A stretch of 64,000 nucleotides of DNA, taken from positions 37,759 through 101,758 of the forward strand of contig NZ_JAQTYM010000002.1 in NCBI RefSeq assembly GCF_028688295.1. The letters are read 5' to 3'. Position 1 is the first letter of the stretch, and each line of letters starts with the position of its first letter. The notes below the pieces were generated by a model. The model was not told the origin of the DNA, ran no database searches, and was given only the letters and a program-made list of their open reading frames with translations. Both the position numbers and the translations under genes were made by a program. This stretch comes from Sulfuricurvum sp. (GTDB lineage: Bacteria > Campylobacterota > Campylobacteria > Campylobacterales > Sulfurimonadaceae). This document shows, in pieces, positions 52,226 to 61,134 of this stretch.

Positions 52226-53761
52226 TTAGTGCAGAAAGTGTCGAACACCAGTGAAATAGAGTGCCATACCGTGCTCATCCGCCGCCGCGATGACTTCCTC
52301 ATCACGTACCGAACCACCCGGTTGGATAACCGTTTTAACACCCGCACCCGCCGCCGCGTCGATAGAGTCACGGAACGGGAAGAACGCTTCAGAAGCAAGA
52401 GCTGAACCGCTCACATCCAGACCCATCTCTTCGGCTTTACGAAGAGCACAGCGCGCCGCATCGACACGAGAAGTCATCCCCATACCGACGGCTACCATTG
52501 CCGCGTCTTTGACATAGACGACACAGTTTGATTTGGTCAATGACGCTACTTTGTACGCAATCTCCGCATCTTTCATAGCAGCATCACTCGCAACGTGCTT
52601 CGTTACCAATTTAGCGTTTTTGACTTCTTCCACAGTTACACGGTCAGCGTCTTGAAATACAAACCCGCCATCGATGTGTTTGAAATCGATTGCGTCGTTG
52701 CTGAGGGCGATACGATCACTGCCGTATTCGAAAAGTTTGAGACGTTTTTTCGGCTCGAACACCGCGCGCGCTTCGTCGTCGATAGACCCTGCGATAATAA
52801 CTTCGAGGAACATCTCATTCATTTTTTCTGCAAGTTCTTTGGTCACGACACCGTTGACCGCTACGACACCGCCGAACGCAGAGATCGGATCGCATTTGAG
52901 AGCCTCATTATACGCATCAAGGAGGTTTTCACGGATTGCAAAGCCGCACGGATTACCGTGTTTGACGATACAGATTGCATTTTCATCCCCGAATGCTGCC
53001 GCGATTTTCACCGCACCGCTGATGTCGGTAAGGTTGTTGAAGCTCGCTTCCCCTTTGAGGGTTTTGAAGTTTTGTGAGAAGAACGTATCGAACTCGTACA
53101 AACCGCCTTTTTGATGAGGGTTTTCGCCGTAACGGGTATCCATTACTTTGGATCCTACGATGAACTGTTTAGACCCCATGCCGTTGTTGAAACGTTTGTT
53201 CATGTAGTTGGCGATCATCGAGTCATACGCTGCAGTATGCTCATACGCTTTTATCATAAGATCACGGCGGAACTCAACCGTATTTTCACCGTTTGCAATC
53301 GCATTAAGAACGAGTGAGTAGTCTGACGGATCAGTAAGGATGATAACACTGTCGAAATTTTTCGCCGCAGAGCGCACCATCGCAGGGCCGCCGATGTCAA
53401 TGTTTTCGATAATCTCTTCGAAATCGTCGGTTTTCTCGATCGTCGCTTTGAACGGATAGAGGTTGACACATACCAAATCGATCGCTTCAACACCGAGTTC
53501 TACCGCTTGATCGAGGTGTGATTGTTTGTCACGTCGGTGCAAGATACCGCCGTGGATGTACGGATTTAAGGTTTTAACACGCCCCTCGAAACACTCAGGG
53601 AATTTGGTCACCTCATCGATTTCGATGGCACTTACACCCGCATCTTTGAGCATTTTGTACGTTCCGCCCGTAGAGATGATCTGATATTCCAACCCGATAA
53701 GAGATTTGGCAAATTCAACGATGTTGCTTTTATCGCTGACACTGAGCAATGCACGCTTCAT
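52226..53761 (-). CDS. purH: Bifunctional AICAR transformylase/IMP cyclohydrolase
   Basis: Carries out the last two steps of IMP synthesis. It has 511 residues. The N-terminal IMP cyclohydrolase (MGS-like) domain begins [20 protein letters not shown] with [10 protein letters not shown] and a [15 protein letters not shown] segment. The C-terminal transformylase has the catalytic KHGNPCGFA and the SDAFFPF-like segment [12 protein letters not shown]. The frame runs to 53791; the ATG at 53759-53761 has AAAGGA before it. Confidence 0.97.
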   Translation of the reverse strand: MKRALLSVSDKSNIVEFAKSLIGLEYQIISTGGTYKMLKDAGVSAIEIDEVTKFPECFEGRVKTLNPYIHGGILHRRDKQSHLDQAVELGVEAIDLVCVNLYPFKATIEKTDDFEEIIENIDIGGPAMVRSAAKNFDSVIILTDPSDYSLVLNAIANGENTVEFRRDLMIKAYEHTAAYDSMIANYMNKRFNNGMGSKQFIVGSKVMDTRYGENPHQKGGLYEFDTFFSQNFKTLKGEASFNNLTDISGAVKIAAAFGDENAICIVKHGNPCGFAIRENLLDAYNEALKCDPISAFGGVVAVNGVVTKELAEKMNEMFLEVIIAGSIDDEARAVFEPKKRLKLFEYGSDRIALSNDAIDFKHIDGGFVFQDADRVTVEEVKNAKLVTKHVASDAAMKDAEIAYKVASLTKSNCVVYVKDAAMVAVGMGMTSRVDAARCALRKAEEMGLDVSGSALASEAFFPFRDSIDAAAGAGVKTVIQPGGSVRDEEVIAAADEHGMALYFTGVRHFLH

Positions 53762-53844
53762 GCAGTTCCTTTGATTGGGTCGTATGCCCATAAATTAATG
53801 GTGGAATTGTAGCAAACGGTGGTTTAGGGGAAGGTAAATTGAGA

Positions 53845-53850
53845 TAAAAT
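53845..53850 (+). promoter_or_regulatory. -10 box for the deoxyinosine glycosylase gene, suggesting leaderless mRNA
   Basis: TAAAAT in TTGAGATAAAATTCCTCT. It ends six bases before the ATG at 53857, and the bases between (TCCTCT) cannot act as a Shine-Dalgarno sequence. Confidence 0.6.
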
Positions 53851-53856
53851 TCCTCT

Positions 53857-54351
53857 ATGAAGCCCTATGTTCACCCTTTTCCACCCATCCTTGATGAGTA
53901 TACCCGTATTCTTTTCCTCGGAAGTTTCCCCAGTATCGCGTCATTCGAGCAGGCTTTTTATTATGCCCATCCCCGCAACGCATTTTGGCCGATACTCGAA
54001 GAAATTTTTGATCTCCGTTTAGAAACCAATGAGGCGAAAAAAGCATTTTGCCTTGAGCAGGGGATTGGGTTGTGGGATGTGATCGGTTCATGTGAGCGGA
54101 GCAATTCGAGCGATACGAATTTGAAAAACTGCATCCCTAATGATTTTGAAAAACTGTTACGTGAGTATCCCAATATCCAAGCCTTCGCCTTTACAGGGAA
54201 AAAAAGCCATGATCTGTTTATGAAGTTTTTTAAAGATTTGAAAGTAGAAAAAGTGCTTCTCCCCTCCACCTCACCCGCTCATGCGGCAATGACGTTCGAA
54301 GAGAAAAAAGAGAGTTATGAAAGTTTTATCAAAAAGTATTTAACTGTTTAA
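53857..54351 (+). CDS. DNA-deoxyinosine glycosylase (UDG superfamily family 6)
   Basis: Removes hypoxanthine, the product of adenine deamination, from DNA. The 164-residue protein has the family motifs RILFLGSFPSIASFEQAF and YYAHPRNAFWPIL, a central GIGLWDVIGSCER and the second motif LPSTSPAHAAMTFEEK. It is distinct from Ung, which is also in this window. It has no ribosome binding site and appears leaderless. Its end overlaps convergent dacA by 12 bases. Confidence 0.85.
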   Translation: MKPYVHPFPPILDEYTRILFLGSFPSIASFEQAFYYAHPRNAFWPILEEIFDLRLETNEAKKAFCLEQGIGLWDVIGSCERSNSSDTNLKNCIPNDFEKLLREYPNIQAFAFTGKKSHDLFMKFFKDLKVEKVLLPSTSPAHAAMTFEEKKESYESFIKKYLTV

Positions 54352-55140
54352 AACCTGCTCAAAAATATTTTTAGCGGTCTTCCAACGATCCCCTTTGGCA
54401 TTCATCATCACAATCACACAATCTTTACCATCTTTTTTTGCCCGTGCGATCAGACACGGTCCCGCTTTGGCAGTGTAGCCAGTCTTTATCCCGACGGCAT
54501 ACTGGTAACGGTTCAAAAGACGGTTATGGGTGTAGGCGTAAAATTCGCGGTTTTTATTGATGGCACGATATCGGTGTTCGTTCATTTTGCTGATTTCGTT
54601 AAATTTGCGATTTTTTATCGCATATTCGGCCATTTTCATGAGGTCTTTGGGGGTGGAATAGTGCCCTTTAGTATCGTAACCGCACGGATTGGTAAAATGG
54701 GTATGGCTCATGCCTATCGTTCTAGCTTTAGTATTCATCATCTCAACAAATTTTTCTTCGCTTCCCCCCACCGTAATCGCGATCGCTTTAGCCGCATCAT
54801 TATCCGATTTGATCATCGCTGCTTTGATCAAATCTTCCATTAGGATCACATCACCCCGTCTATACCCCGCGATCGTCGGTTCTACTTTGGTCATTTCCCG
54901 TGTAATCGTAATCGGTTTTTTAAGACTACCGTATTCAATCGCCAACATAACCGTCATCACTTTAGTCAGGCTAGCCGGCTGTACCTCTTTAAACGGCTCT
55001 TTCGAATAAAGCATTTGTTTTGTAGTCATATCTTTAACCAACAACGCTTCTACTTCGAGTTTATTGAGCTCATTTTTATCGATCCCTGCCATCAGAGTGA
55101 CAGAACAGGTTAAACACAAAGTTATTAATTTTTTGATCAT
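54340..55140 (-). CDS. dacA: D-alanyl-D-alanine carboxypeptidase (PBP5/6 type)
   Basis: A periplasmic serine peptidase that trims the terminal D-Ala of peptidoglycan pentapeptides. It has 266 residues with a signal peptide (MIKKLITLCLTCSVTLMAG). Active-site motifs SLTK (in PASLTKVMTVML), SDND (in IKSDNDAAKAIA) and KTG (in GIKTGYTAKAG) are intact. It lacks the C-terminal PBP5 domain and amphipathic anchor helix, so it is short and probably soluble. The start at 55138-55140 has GAGGTAG. The 143-base gap upstream to the His-rich gene holds nothing else that I can see. Confidence 0.93.
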   Translation of the reverse strand: MIKKLITLCLTCSVTLMAGIDKNELNKLEVEALLVKDMTTKQMLYSKEPFKEVQPASLTKVMTVMLAIEYGSLKKPITITREMTKVEPTIAGYRRGDVILMEDLIKAAMIKSDNDAAKAIAITVGGSEEKFVEMMNTKARTIGMSHTHFTNPCGYDTKGHYSTPKDLMKMAEYAIKNRKFNEISKMNEHRYRAINKNREFYAYTHNRLLNRYQYAVGIKTGYTAKAGPCLIARAKKDGKDCVIVMMNAKGDRWKTAKNIFEQVLNS

Positions 55141-55283
55141 ATTTTCTACCTCATCTATAATTCTATCCTGCTGAAGCAAACACTATGCCACATACTCTCA
55201 TTTATTAATCGACAAAGTAGATTTTTTATTTAAAACCCGTATCGGCTGCTTATGGTAAAATTCACATTATTAAAAGGGAAATA

Positions 55284-55556
55284 ATGCGACGATTTAGACA
55301 TTTTTTTGTTATGTTGTTTGTTGCTTCAACCCTTTTAGGTGCCATGCATGAGATCGTCCACCATCATCACGATATGGATAACCATGTCGAAGAAAGTTGC
55401 CCAATCTATCTTCTCACACAAACAATCGCTTTACCGACAGAAGCGTATCAACTTCCATTGCTTGCGTTAGTTTATGAGCCTTTTATCGGACAATCTTTAC
55501 CCAAACTCATTAATTCGATCATCTCCTCTCGCAGTCGTTCTCCCCCTCTTTCTTAA
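55284..55556 (+). CDS. Small His-rich secreted/membrane protein
   Basis: A 90-residue protein with an N-terminal hydrophobic signal (FFVMLFVASTLLGAM). A metal-binding-looking segment, HEIVHHHHDMDNHVEESC, is followed by a hydrophobic C-terminal part. I do not recognise the family. It lies 53 bases before the TonB-dependent receptor gene with AAAGGG before the ATG, and likely shares its transcript. A role in handling the metal ion brought in by the receptor (copper, zinc or nickel) is suggested by the His cluster and position only. Confidence 0.65.
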   Translation: MRRFRHFFVMLFVASTLLGAMHEIVHHHHDMDNHVEESCPIYLLTQTIALPTEAYQLPLLALVYEPFIGQSLPKLINSIISSRSRSPPLS

Positions 55557-55609
55557 TCTCTTTTTTCAACAAGCAAACCATTTTATAATTTAAAAATTAG
55601 GATATTTCT

Positions 55610-57685
55610 ATGAAAAAAACTCTCTCCATCGTTGCGTGTGCAGCATTATGCACTTTTGCATCGGCAAATGATCTCCAACTGGACAAAATCACTGTTGACG
55701 GTACTGCTCCTACTATACAACACAAAGGTTCTCTCAAAGATTTGGTTGAAAAAACAGAAGTGATCGACAAAAATGAGATCACTCAAACCCAATCAGCCAC
55801 CCTCGCCGATCTCATAAGTAAACAAACCGGTATTAGTGTTACAACAGGCTGTTCTATCTGTGGGCTCAAGCGAGTACAAATGAACGGATTAAAAGGGGAA
55901 CATACAACCGTATTGGTGGATGGTATCCCGTTTAACTCTACCGTTTCCAGTTTTTACGGTATGGATGCCATCGGCACTACAGATATTGAAAGTATCGAAA
56001 TTGCCCGTGGTTCAGGAATGTCCCTTATTGCTCCCGAAGCGATCGGAGGGACAATCAACATTATCCCGCGCAAACCACGTAACAACAGTGTCGAAGTTGA
56101 TCTCTCAATGGGGACATTGGGAACTAAAAATTATTCAATCCTCGGCGAAGCAATGAGTACAGATCAAAAAACGGGAGTACTTATTTCCGCATCGTACCAT
56201 GATAAAAATCAGGTTGACAACGATCATAACCGTGTTAGTGAATCTCCGAGTCTAAAAAATCAGTCCCTCACTTTTATGCTGACACATGAGTTTTCATCCA
56301 TCGATTCAGTTGAGATCAAAGCAAGCCATTTCACTTCAAATTCCTTCGGTGGTTCTATGGTCTCAGAAAGCTCTGCGGTTGCTAGCTTTAATCCGGCGAA
56401 CAATGATCCGCTATTTACTGTCGGGAATGTAAACAATCCCCTCACCAGCAGCCCTATGTCAGTATTAGAACGTATCGACACAACACGTGATGAACTCTAT
56501 CTCAAACAACGTCATGCACTCAACAATGAGATGAATCTTCAAACAACTCTGGCTTACGCTGAACAAAAACAAGATTCACTTTATGAAGGATCCGATTATC
56601 TCAATACCGATAAAACCTATTTCGGTGATCTAAAAGTCGATCATGTACTCAATAATAACCATTTCCTTACCTATGGAGCCGATGCAAAAATCGAAACAGC
56701 ACGATCACAATCTGTGGCATTTTTCGATGTTGCAGGTATGGATAAAGATGACTTTGATTACACAGCCTTAGGAGTTTATGCCCAAGATGCATGGATGATC
56801 GATGATCAAAATGAGCTCACTCTCGCTCTTCGCACAACTAAAATCACCACCGATTGGCGTGCCAAAACAGTACAAGGAAATGAGATTGACGAAACATTGT
56901 TTGTTCCCAGACTACACTGGCGTCATAACTTCACAAACACTTTGACGTCACGCTTTAGTGCCGGTATGGGGTATCGTTCACCGCTTACCTTTTTTGAATC
57001 AGAACACGGTCTGCTCGATAGCGGATTCGATATGGCTATCACGGAGCTGGAAAAATCGCGTGGAGCGAGCTATTCACTCTCGTATGAGGCAAATGCGCTT
57101 AGTGTAACCGCTTCCGCTGCCTATACACAGGTCAAAAATCTCGCCTACATCGATGATTCCGCCGCAACTCCGGTTTTACGTAATAGCAACGAAACGGTCA
57201 GTGTCAAAAATATGGATATCACTATCGGTTATGAATTGAGCGAAGGGCTCAATCTCTCAGGTGCCTATGAAATCTATCGATACGATGATGCATATAAATC
57301 ACACCTCTCACTAGCCGCTATAGAACAGCGTGCACGTGTTAGTATCGACTATGATATTAACGGTTGGGAATTCTATAGTGAAGCAACATGGGTGGGTGCA
57401 CGTGATTTAGCACCATACGGATACGGTGATCGTTACAACGATGATCTCGCCACCTCTCCTAAAAGTACAACATCACCGGCATTTACGACTGTCGATATCA
57501 AAATTTCAAAAGCCCTTAACAAAAACTTTACCCTCTATGCCGGTGCCAAAAATCTATTTGATTACGTGCAAACCGATACTGAATCTCCTCTCTTCTATGA
57601 TGTGAACGGTGGCTTTGATTCAGCCCACATCTGGGGACCGCTTCGAGGGCAAATGGTATACGCAGGATTAAAAGCAACGTTTTGA
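55610..57685 (+). CDS. TonB-dependent outer membrane receptor
   Basis: An outer membrane beta-barrel transporter, 691 residues. The signal peptide is about 1-19. A TonB-box-like QLDKITVDG is followed by the plug domain (45-155) with SATLADLISKQTGI, GEHTTVLVDGIPF and GGTINIIPR. The barrel ends in the typical aromatic residue (GLKATF). A CxxC pair (CSIC, 81-84) in the plug is unusual and may bind a metal or form a disulfide. The ligand is not certain; the His-rich neighbour suggests a metal ion or its chelate. No TonB/ExbBD genes are in the window. Confidence 0.88.
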   Translation: MKKTLSIVACAALCTFASANDLQLDKITVDGTAPTIQHKGSLKDLVEKTEVIDKNEITQTQSATLADLISKQTGISVTTGCSICGLKRVQMNGLKGEHTTVLVDGIPFNSTVSSFYGMDAIGTTDIESIEIARGSGMSLIAPEAIGGTINIIPRKPRNNSVEVDLSMGTLGTKNYSILGEAMSTDQKTGVLISASYHDKNQVDNDHNRVSESPSLKNQSLTFMLTHEFSSIDSVEIKASHFTSNSFGGSMVSESSAVASFNPANNDPLFTVGNVNNPLTSSPMSVLERIDTTRDELYLKQRHALNNEMNLQTTLAYAEQKQDSLYEGSDYLNTDKTYFGDLKVDHVLNNNHFLTYGADAKIETARSQSVAFFDVAGMDKDDFDYTALGVYAQDAWMIDDQNELTLALRTTKITTDWRAKTVQGNEIDETLFVPRLHWRHNFTNTLTSRFSAGMGYRSPLTFFESEHGLLDSGFDMAITELEKSRGASYSLSYEANALSVTASAAYTQVKNLAYIDDSAATPVLRNSNETVSVKNMDITIGYELSEGLNLSGAYEIYRYDDAYKSHLSLAAIEQRARVSIDYDINGWEFYSEATWVGARDLAPYGYGDRYNDDLATSPKSTTSPAFTTVDIKISKALNKNFTLYAGAKNLFDYVQTDTESPLFYDVNGGFDSAHIWGPLRGQMVYAGLKATF

Positions 57686-57698
57686 AATATTTTTTCGT

Positions 57699-57704
57699 TA
57701 CAAT
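57699..57704 (+). promoter_or_regulatory. -10 box for the STAS-MlaE gene, suggesting leaderless mRNA
   Basis: TACAAT in TTTCGTTACAATAGAGA. It ends five bases before the ATG at 57710, with no ribosome binding site between. Confidence 0.5.
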
Positions 57705-57709
57705 AGAGA

Positions 57710-58828
57710 ATGCAAAGTTCATCTACTGCCCATCTTAAAATCATTAGTGAACCATCACATACCCTGCTTCAATGTAGCGGTATGTGGACATTACCCTATT
57801 TAAGCACAGTCACCTATCAATTGGAAACACTACATCCCAAGTCTTTACTCATTTGGGATGTGAGTAACATTAGCGAGCTTGATTCTGCCGGAATAGCGTT
57901 ATGGCACCTCTACCACCGCGCCTTCGAAAAAGAGGGGATCACCTCTGAACTCATCGGTATCAATGAAAACCACTCAAAACTCTATTCCCTCCTCTACTCC
58001 GGCAAAAATGAAATTTTCTCTCCTCCGACTCGTCCCTCATGGCTTTATTCGCTAGGAGAGGGAGCGCACAAAAATCTCACAGGTATCACTCAGTTTATCG
58101 CCTTTTTAGGAGAAGCGTTTGTCTTGCTCTTTTATACACTTCTCCACCCCTCCAAAATCCGTTACCGTTCCATCGTCGCCCATATCTTTACCACGGGAGC
58201 CTCTGCCCTCCCGATCATCGCCATAAGTGCCTTTTTAATCGGAGTTGTCATCGCCTATCAAAGTATCGTCCAACTCCAAAAATTCGGAGCCGATATTTTT
58301 ATCGTCGATACTATCGGAATCTCCCTCACCCGTGAGCTCGCTCCTCTCATCACCGCCATCGTCGTCGCAGGAAGGAGCGGTTCAGCATTTACAGCGCAAA
58401 TCGGTGCGATGAAAATGACCCAAGAGATCGATGCGATGAAAACGATGGGGTTCGATCCCTTCACTTTTTTGGTATGGCCGCGTGTGATCGCACTGATGAT
58501 TGTAATGCCGCTGTTGATCTTTTTTGCCGATATCATCGGGATATTCGGAGGGATGGTGATTGCTCAGGCACAATCGAATCTCAGTTTCACCGAATTTATC
58601 CACCGCCTCCAAGGTGCATTAGCCCTCAAACACTATATGATTGGGATTATTAAGGGACCGTTTTTTGCCTTTTTAATCGCGATGGTCAGCACCTATCGAG
58701 GGATGCAGGTCTCCTCGAATACGGAGAGCATCGGCTACTACACGACCAAAAGTGTAGTTAACGCTATTTTCTTGGTTATCGCGTGTGATGCCCTCTTTTC
58801 AATCCTCCTCACGGAGCTTAATTTATGA
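57710..58828 (+). CDS. mlaE: MlaE-type lipid ABC transporter permease with N-terminal STAS domain
   Basis: The inner membrane permease of an MCE-type phospholipid transporter. It has 372 residues. The first 100 are a STAS domain (LLIWDVSNISELDSAGIALWHLYH, the MlaB pattern). The MlaE domain (115-372) follows with five or so membrane segments and family motifs SVQL-like IVQLQKFGADIFIVD, LAPLITAIVVAGRSGSAFTAQIG and EIDAMKTMGFDPF. In E. coli MlaB and MlaE are separate proteins. It overlaps the ATPase gene by four bases. Confidence 0.92.
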   Translation: MQSSSTAHLKIISEPSHTLLQCSGMWTLPYLSTVTYQLETLHPKSLLIWDVSNISELDSAGIALWHLYHRAFEKEGITSELIGINENHSKLYSLLYSGKNEIFSPPTRPSWLYSLGEGAHKNLTGITQFIAFLGEAFVLLFYTLLHPSKIRYRSIVAHIFTTGASALPIIAISAFLIGVVIAYQSIVQLQKFGADIFIVDTIGISLTRELAPLITAIVVAGRSGSAFTAQIGAMKMTQEIDAMKTMGFDPFTFLVWPRVIALMIVMPLLIFFADIIGIFGGMVIAQAQSNLSFTEFIHRLQGALALKHYMIGIIKGPFFAFLIAMVSTYRGMQVSSNTESIGYYTTKSVVNAIFLVIACDALFSILLTELNL

Positions 58829-59580
58829 AACACGTCATCATCGAAGCACGCGATATTGTGACCTCTTTTGGAGATACTATTATCCACGATCATGTCAACT
58901 GCACGGTGTATGAAAATGAAATCTATGCCCTTTTAGGGGGGAGTGGGTCTGGGAAATCTACCCTTCTGAGAGAGATGATACTCTTGCAATCATTCCAAAG
59001 CGGTACCCTCAATGTACTCGGATATAACCTCACCACCATCACCCCTCTCCAAGCGCAAGATCTTCGTCGTCAATGGGGAGTTCTCTTTCAATCCGGCGCC
59101 CTCTACTCTTCACTGAGTGTAGGGGAAAACATCGCTATGCTTTATCGTGAGTACACCGATTTATCTCCTAAACTGATCGATGAGCTTGTTGCCCTGAAAA
59201 TCGATCTCGTAGGATTACCGCAACACGCACGCTATCTCTTCCCCTCCGAGCTTAGCGGAGGGATGATAAAACGTGCCGCTCTCGCCCGTGCTCTGGCACT
59301 CGATCCGAAACTCCTCTTTCTCGATGAACCCACTTCCGGCCTTGATCCGCTGAGCTCACGCCAGTTTGATGCACTGATTCAGCAATTACGTGATTTATTA
59401 GGGCTTACCATCGTGATGGTTACCCATGATTTGGATACTATACATAACAGTATTGATCGCTTCGCACTGCTGGGTGACAAAAAAGTGATCGCAGAGGGGA
59501 GACTAAGCGAAGTGCTCCAAATCGATCATCCGCTTGTCGATTATTTCTTCCAAAAGGGGTCTTATGGAATCAAAGGTTAA
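58825..59580 (+). CDS. mlaF: MlaF-type ABC transporter ATPase
   Basis: The cytoplasmic ATPase of the lipid transporter, 251 residues. Walker A is GGSGSGKSTLL, the Q-loop is VLFQSGALYSSLSV (typical of MlaF), the signature is LSGGMIKRAALARAL, Walker B is LLFLDEPTSGLD, and the H-loop is VTHDLDT. It overlaps mlaE upstream by four bases and mlaD downstream by 17. Confidence 0.95.
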   Translation: MKHVIIEARDIVTSFGDTIIHDHVNCTVYENEIYALLGGSGSGKSTLLREMILLQSFQSGTLNVLGYNLTTITPLQAQDLRRQWGVLFQSGALYSSLSVGENIAMLYREYTDLSPKLIDELVALKIDLVGLPQHARYLFPSELSGGMIKRAALARALALDPKLLFLDEPTSGLDPLSSRQFDALIQQLRDLLGLTIVMVTHDLDTIHNSIDRFALLGDKKVIAEGRLSEVLQIDHPLVDYFFQKGSYGIKG

Positions 59581-60532
59581 CTACACTGCCGTAGGGGTGT
59601 TTGTCCTCATTTTTGCCTCAGCACTGATTGCTTTTGCCTTCTGGCTCGGCAAATATAACCAAGACGAAGCCTCCTACCATCGCTACCGACTCTACATCAC
59701 CGAATCGGTTTCAGGTCTAGCACCCGAAGCGGCCGTTAAATTCCACGGTGTCGATGTCGGAAAAGTTGAATCAATCCGTATCAACCCTAAAAACAGTGAA
59801 GAGGTGGAACTCACCCTCAAAATCGAAAAAGAGACCCCGATTAAAACCGATTCGAGTGCCGTTTTGAAATTCTACGGAATCACAGGTCTCGCCTTTATCG
59901 AAATTGTCGGCGGCTCTAAAGATGCTCCCTTACTCACCACCAACAGCCATACCTTTAATACCATCGCTTCTTCTCCTTCGATGATCAAACGCCTCGATGA
60001 ATCGTTGAGTAACGTTGCCTCCAAACTCTCTATCACACTTGATCGTGCCGATCGTATTTTCAGCGATAAAAATGTCGATAATATCGCTCAATCACTGGAA
60101 CATTTACGCTCACTTACCGCTCAAATCGATAGCTATCAAGATGAAATTCAAATTCTGTTAGATCGCAGTATTGCCCTAGAGACCAATGCCACTGAATCGC
60201 TCACTGCGATGAAGGAGGCCGCAGGGAGTGTGAAAAATACTTCCGGCAACTTCAACACTCTGGTTCAAACCAAAATGACTACCGTCCTCGAATCACTTGC
60301 TACAACTTCTCAAGAGAGCCATACTCTGATCCGTAAACTTGAAAACAATCTTGACCGAGGTGATTACAATGTTCACTCCCTAATACAGCCAACAACAGCC
60401 GAATTGAACGATCTTATTCACCGTAGCCAAACACTTACTCAAGAGATGGAAGCGACCCTGCGTGACTTACGCCAAAGTCCTTCAGATTTATTATTCAAAA
60501 AATCATCACCAAAACCCGGTCCAGGAGAATAA
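59564..60532 (+). CDS. mlaD: MlaD-type MCE domain protein
   Basis: A periplasmic substrate-binding ring protein anchored in the inner membrane, 322 residues. The N-terminal segment (about 8-28, VGVFVLIFASALIAFAFWL) is followed by one MCE domain (40-125; SGLAPEAAVKFHGVDVGKV). A long helical region (150-310) could form a needle-like coiled coil across the periplasm. The frame opens at 59534; the ATG at 59564 has AAAAGGGG before it. Confidence 0.92.
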   Translation: MESKVNYTAVGVFVLIFASALIAFAFWLGKYNQDEASYHRYRLYITESVSGLAPEAAVKFHGVDVGKVESIRINPKNSEEVELTLKIEKETPIKTDSSAVLKFYGITGLAFIEIVGGSKDAPLLTTNSHTFNTIASSPSMIKRLDESLSNVASKLSITLDRADRIFSDKNVDNIAQSLEHLRSLTAQIDSYQDEIQILLDRSIALETNATESLTAMKEAAGSVKNTSGNFNTLVQTKMTTVLESLATTSQESHTLIRKLENNLDRGDYNVHSLIQPTTAELNDLIHRSQTLTQEMEATLRDLRQSPSDLLFKKSSPKPGPGE

Positions 60533-60534
60533 AG

Positions 60535-61134
60535 ATGCGATTGTTTACCCTTATCATTCCCACAGCGTTTATCCTAGTAGGATGTAGCCCCACAGTGACC
60601 CCGCCCATAAGCGAATACACCATTTATCCCTCAACCAAGACTATCAAGCCTGCCACAACACTTTCAGCAAAAACCCTTCGAATGAGCAGAACCAAAACAA
60701 TCCCCTCTCTCTCCTCCAAAAATCTTATTTATTTACGTACATCGGGAGAGAGTGGAAGCTACCTTTACACCCAATGGAGCGATTCTCCGAGCTTACTGAT
60801 CGAGCGTTCTCTCAGCCATAAACTTCAATCAGAAGCTATTTTTTCAACCTTAATCCCCCCTGCGTCTTCCGCACACGCGGATTGGATACTTGAATCAGAC
60901 TTACACGCTTTTTACCACCGTTTTGAATCGGGGCAAAAAAGCAAGGGAATACTCGATATCACCTATTATCTCATCGATGCAAAAACCAAACTTCCAATAG
61001 AAAACAAACGTTTCTTTATCACTAAAAATGCACCGACAGAAGATGCATCAGGGGGAGTCTCTGCCCTAGTGGAAGCAACTGAGGAATTAAATAATCAATG
61101 CAGCCAATGGCTAAAAGAGAAGGTAAAACAATGA
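60535..61134 (+). CDS. PqiC/ABC auxiliary lipoprotein
   Basis: A 199-residue outer membrane lipoprotein. It has a signal peptide with lipobox LVGC (Cys17), then the ABC-type transport auxiliary (PqiC/DUF330-like) pattern: SEYTIYP, NLIYLRTSGESGSYLYTQWSDSP, and ADWILESDLHAFYHRFE. PqiC partners PqiAB in E. coli. Here it follows mlaE-F-D, so it probably forms the outer membrane end of the same pathway. No mlaC-like soluble carrier is present. Confidence 0.82.
   Translation: MRLFTLIIPTAFILVGCSPTVTPPISEYTIYPSTKTIKPATTLSAKTLRMSRTKTIPSLSSKNLIYLRTSGESGSYLYTQWSDSPSLLIERSLSHKLQSEAIFSTLIPPASSAHADWILESDLHAFYHRFESGQKSKGILDITYYLIDAKTKLPIENKRFFITKNAPTEDASGGVSALVEATEELNNQCSQWLKEKVKQ

Noticed and set aside
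52595..53114. Long open frames antisense to purH
   Set aside because: Two overlapping antisense frames (160 and 146 codons) arise from codon bias in purH. No start signal or domain pattern was found and purH is certain.
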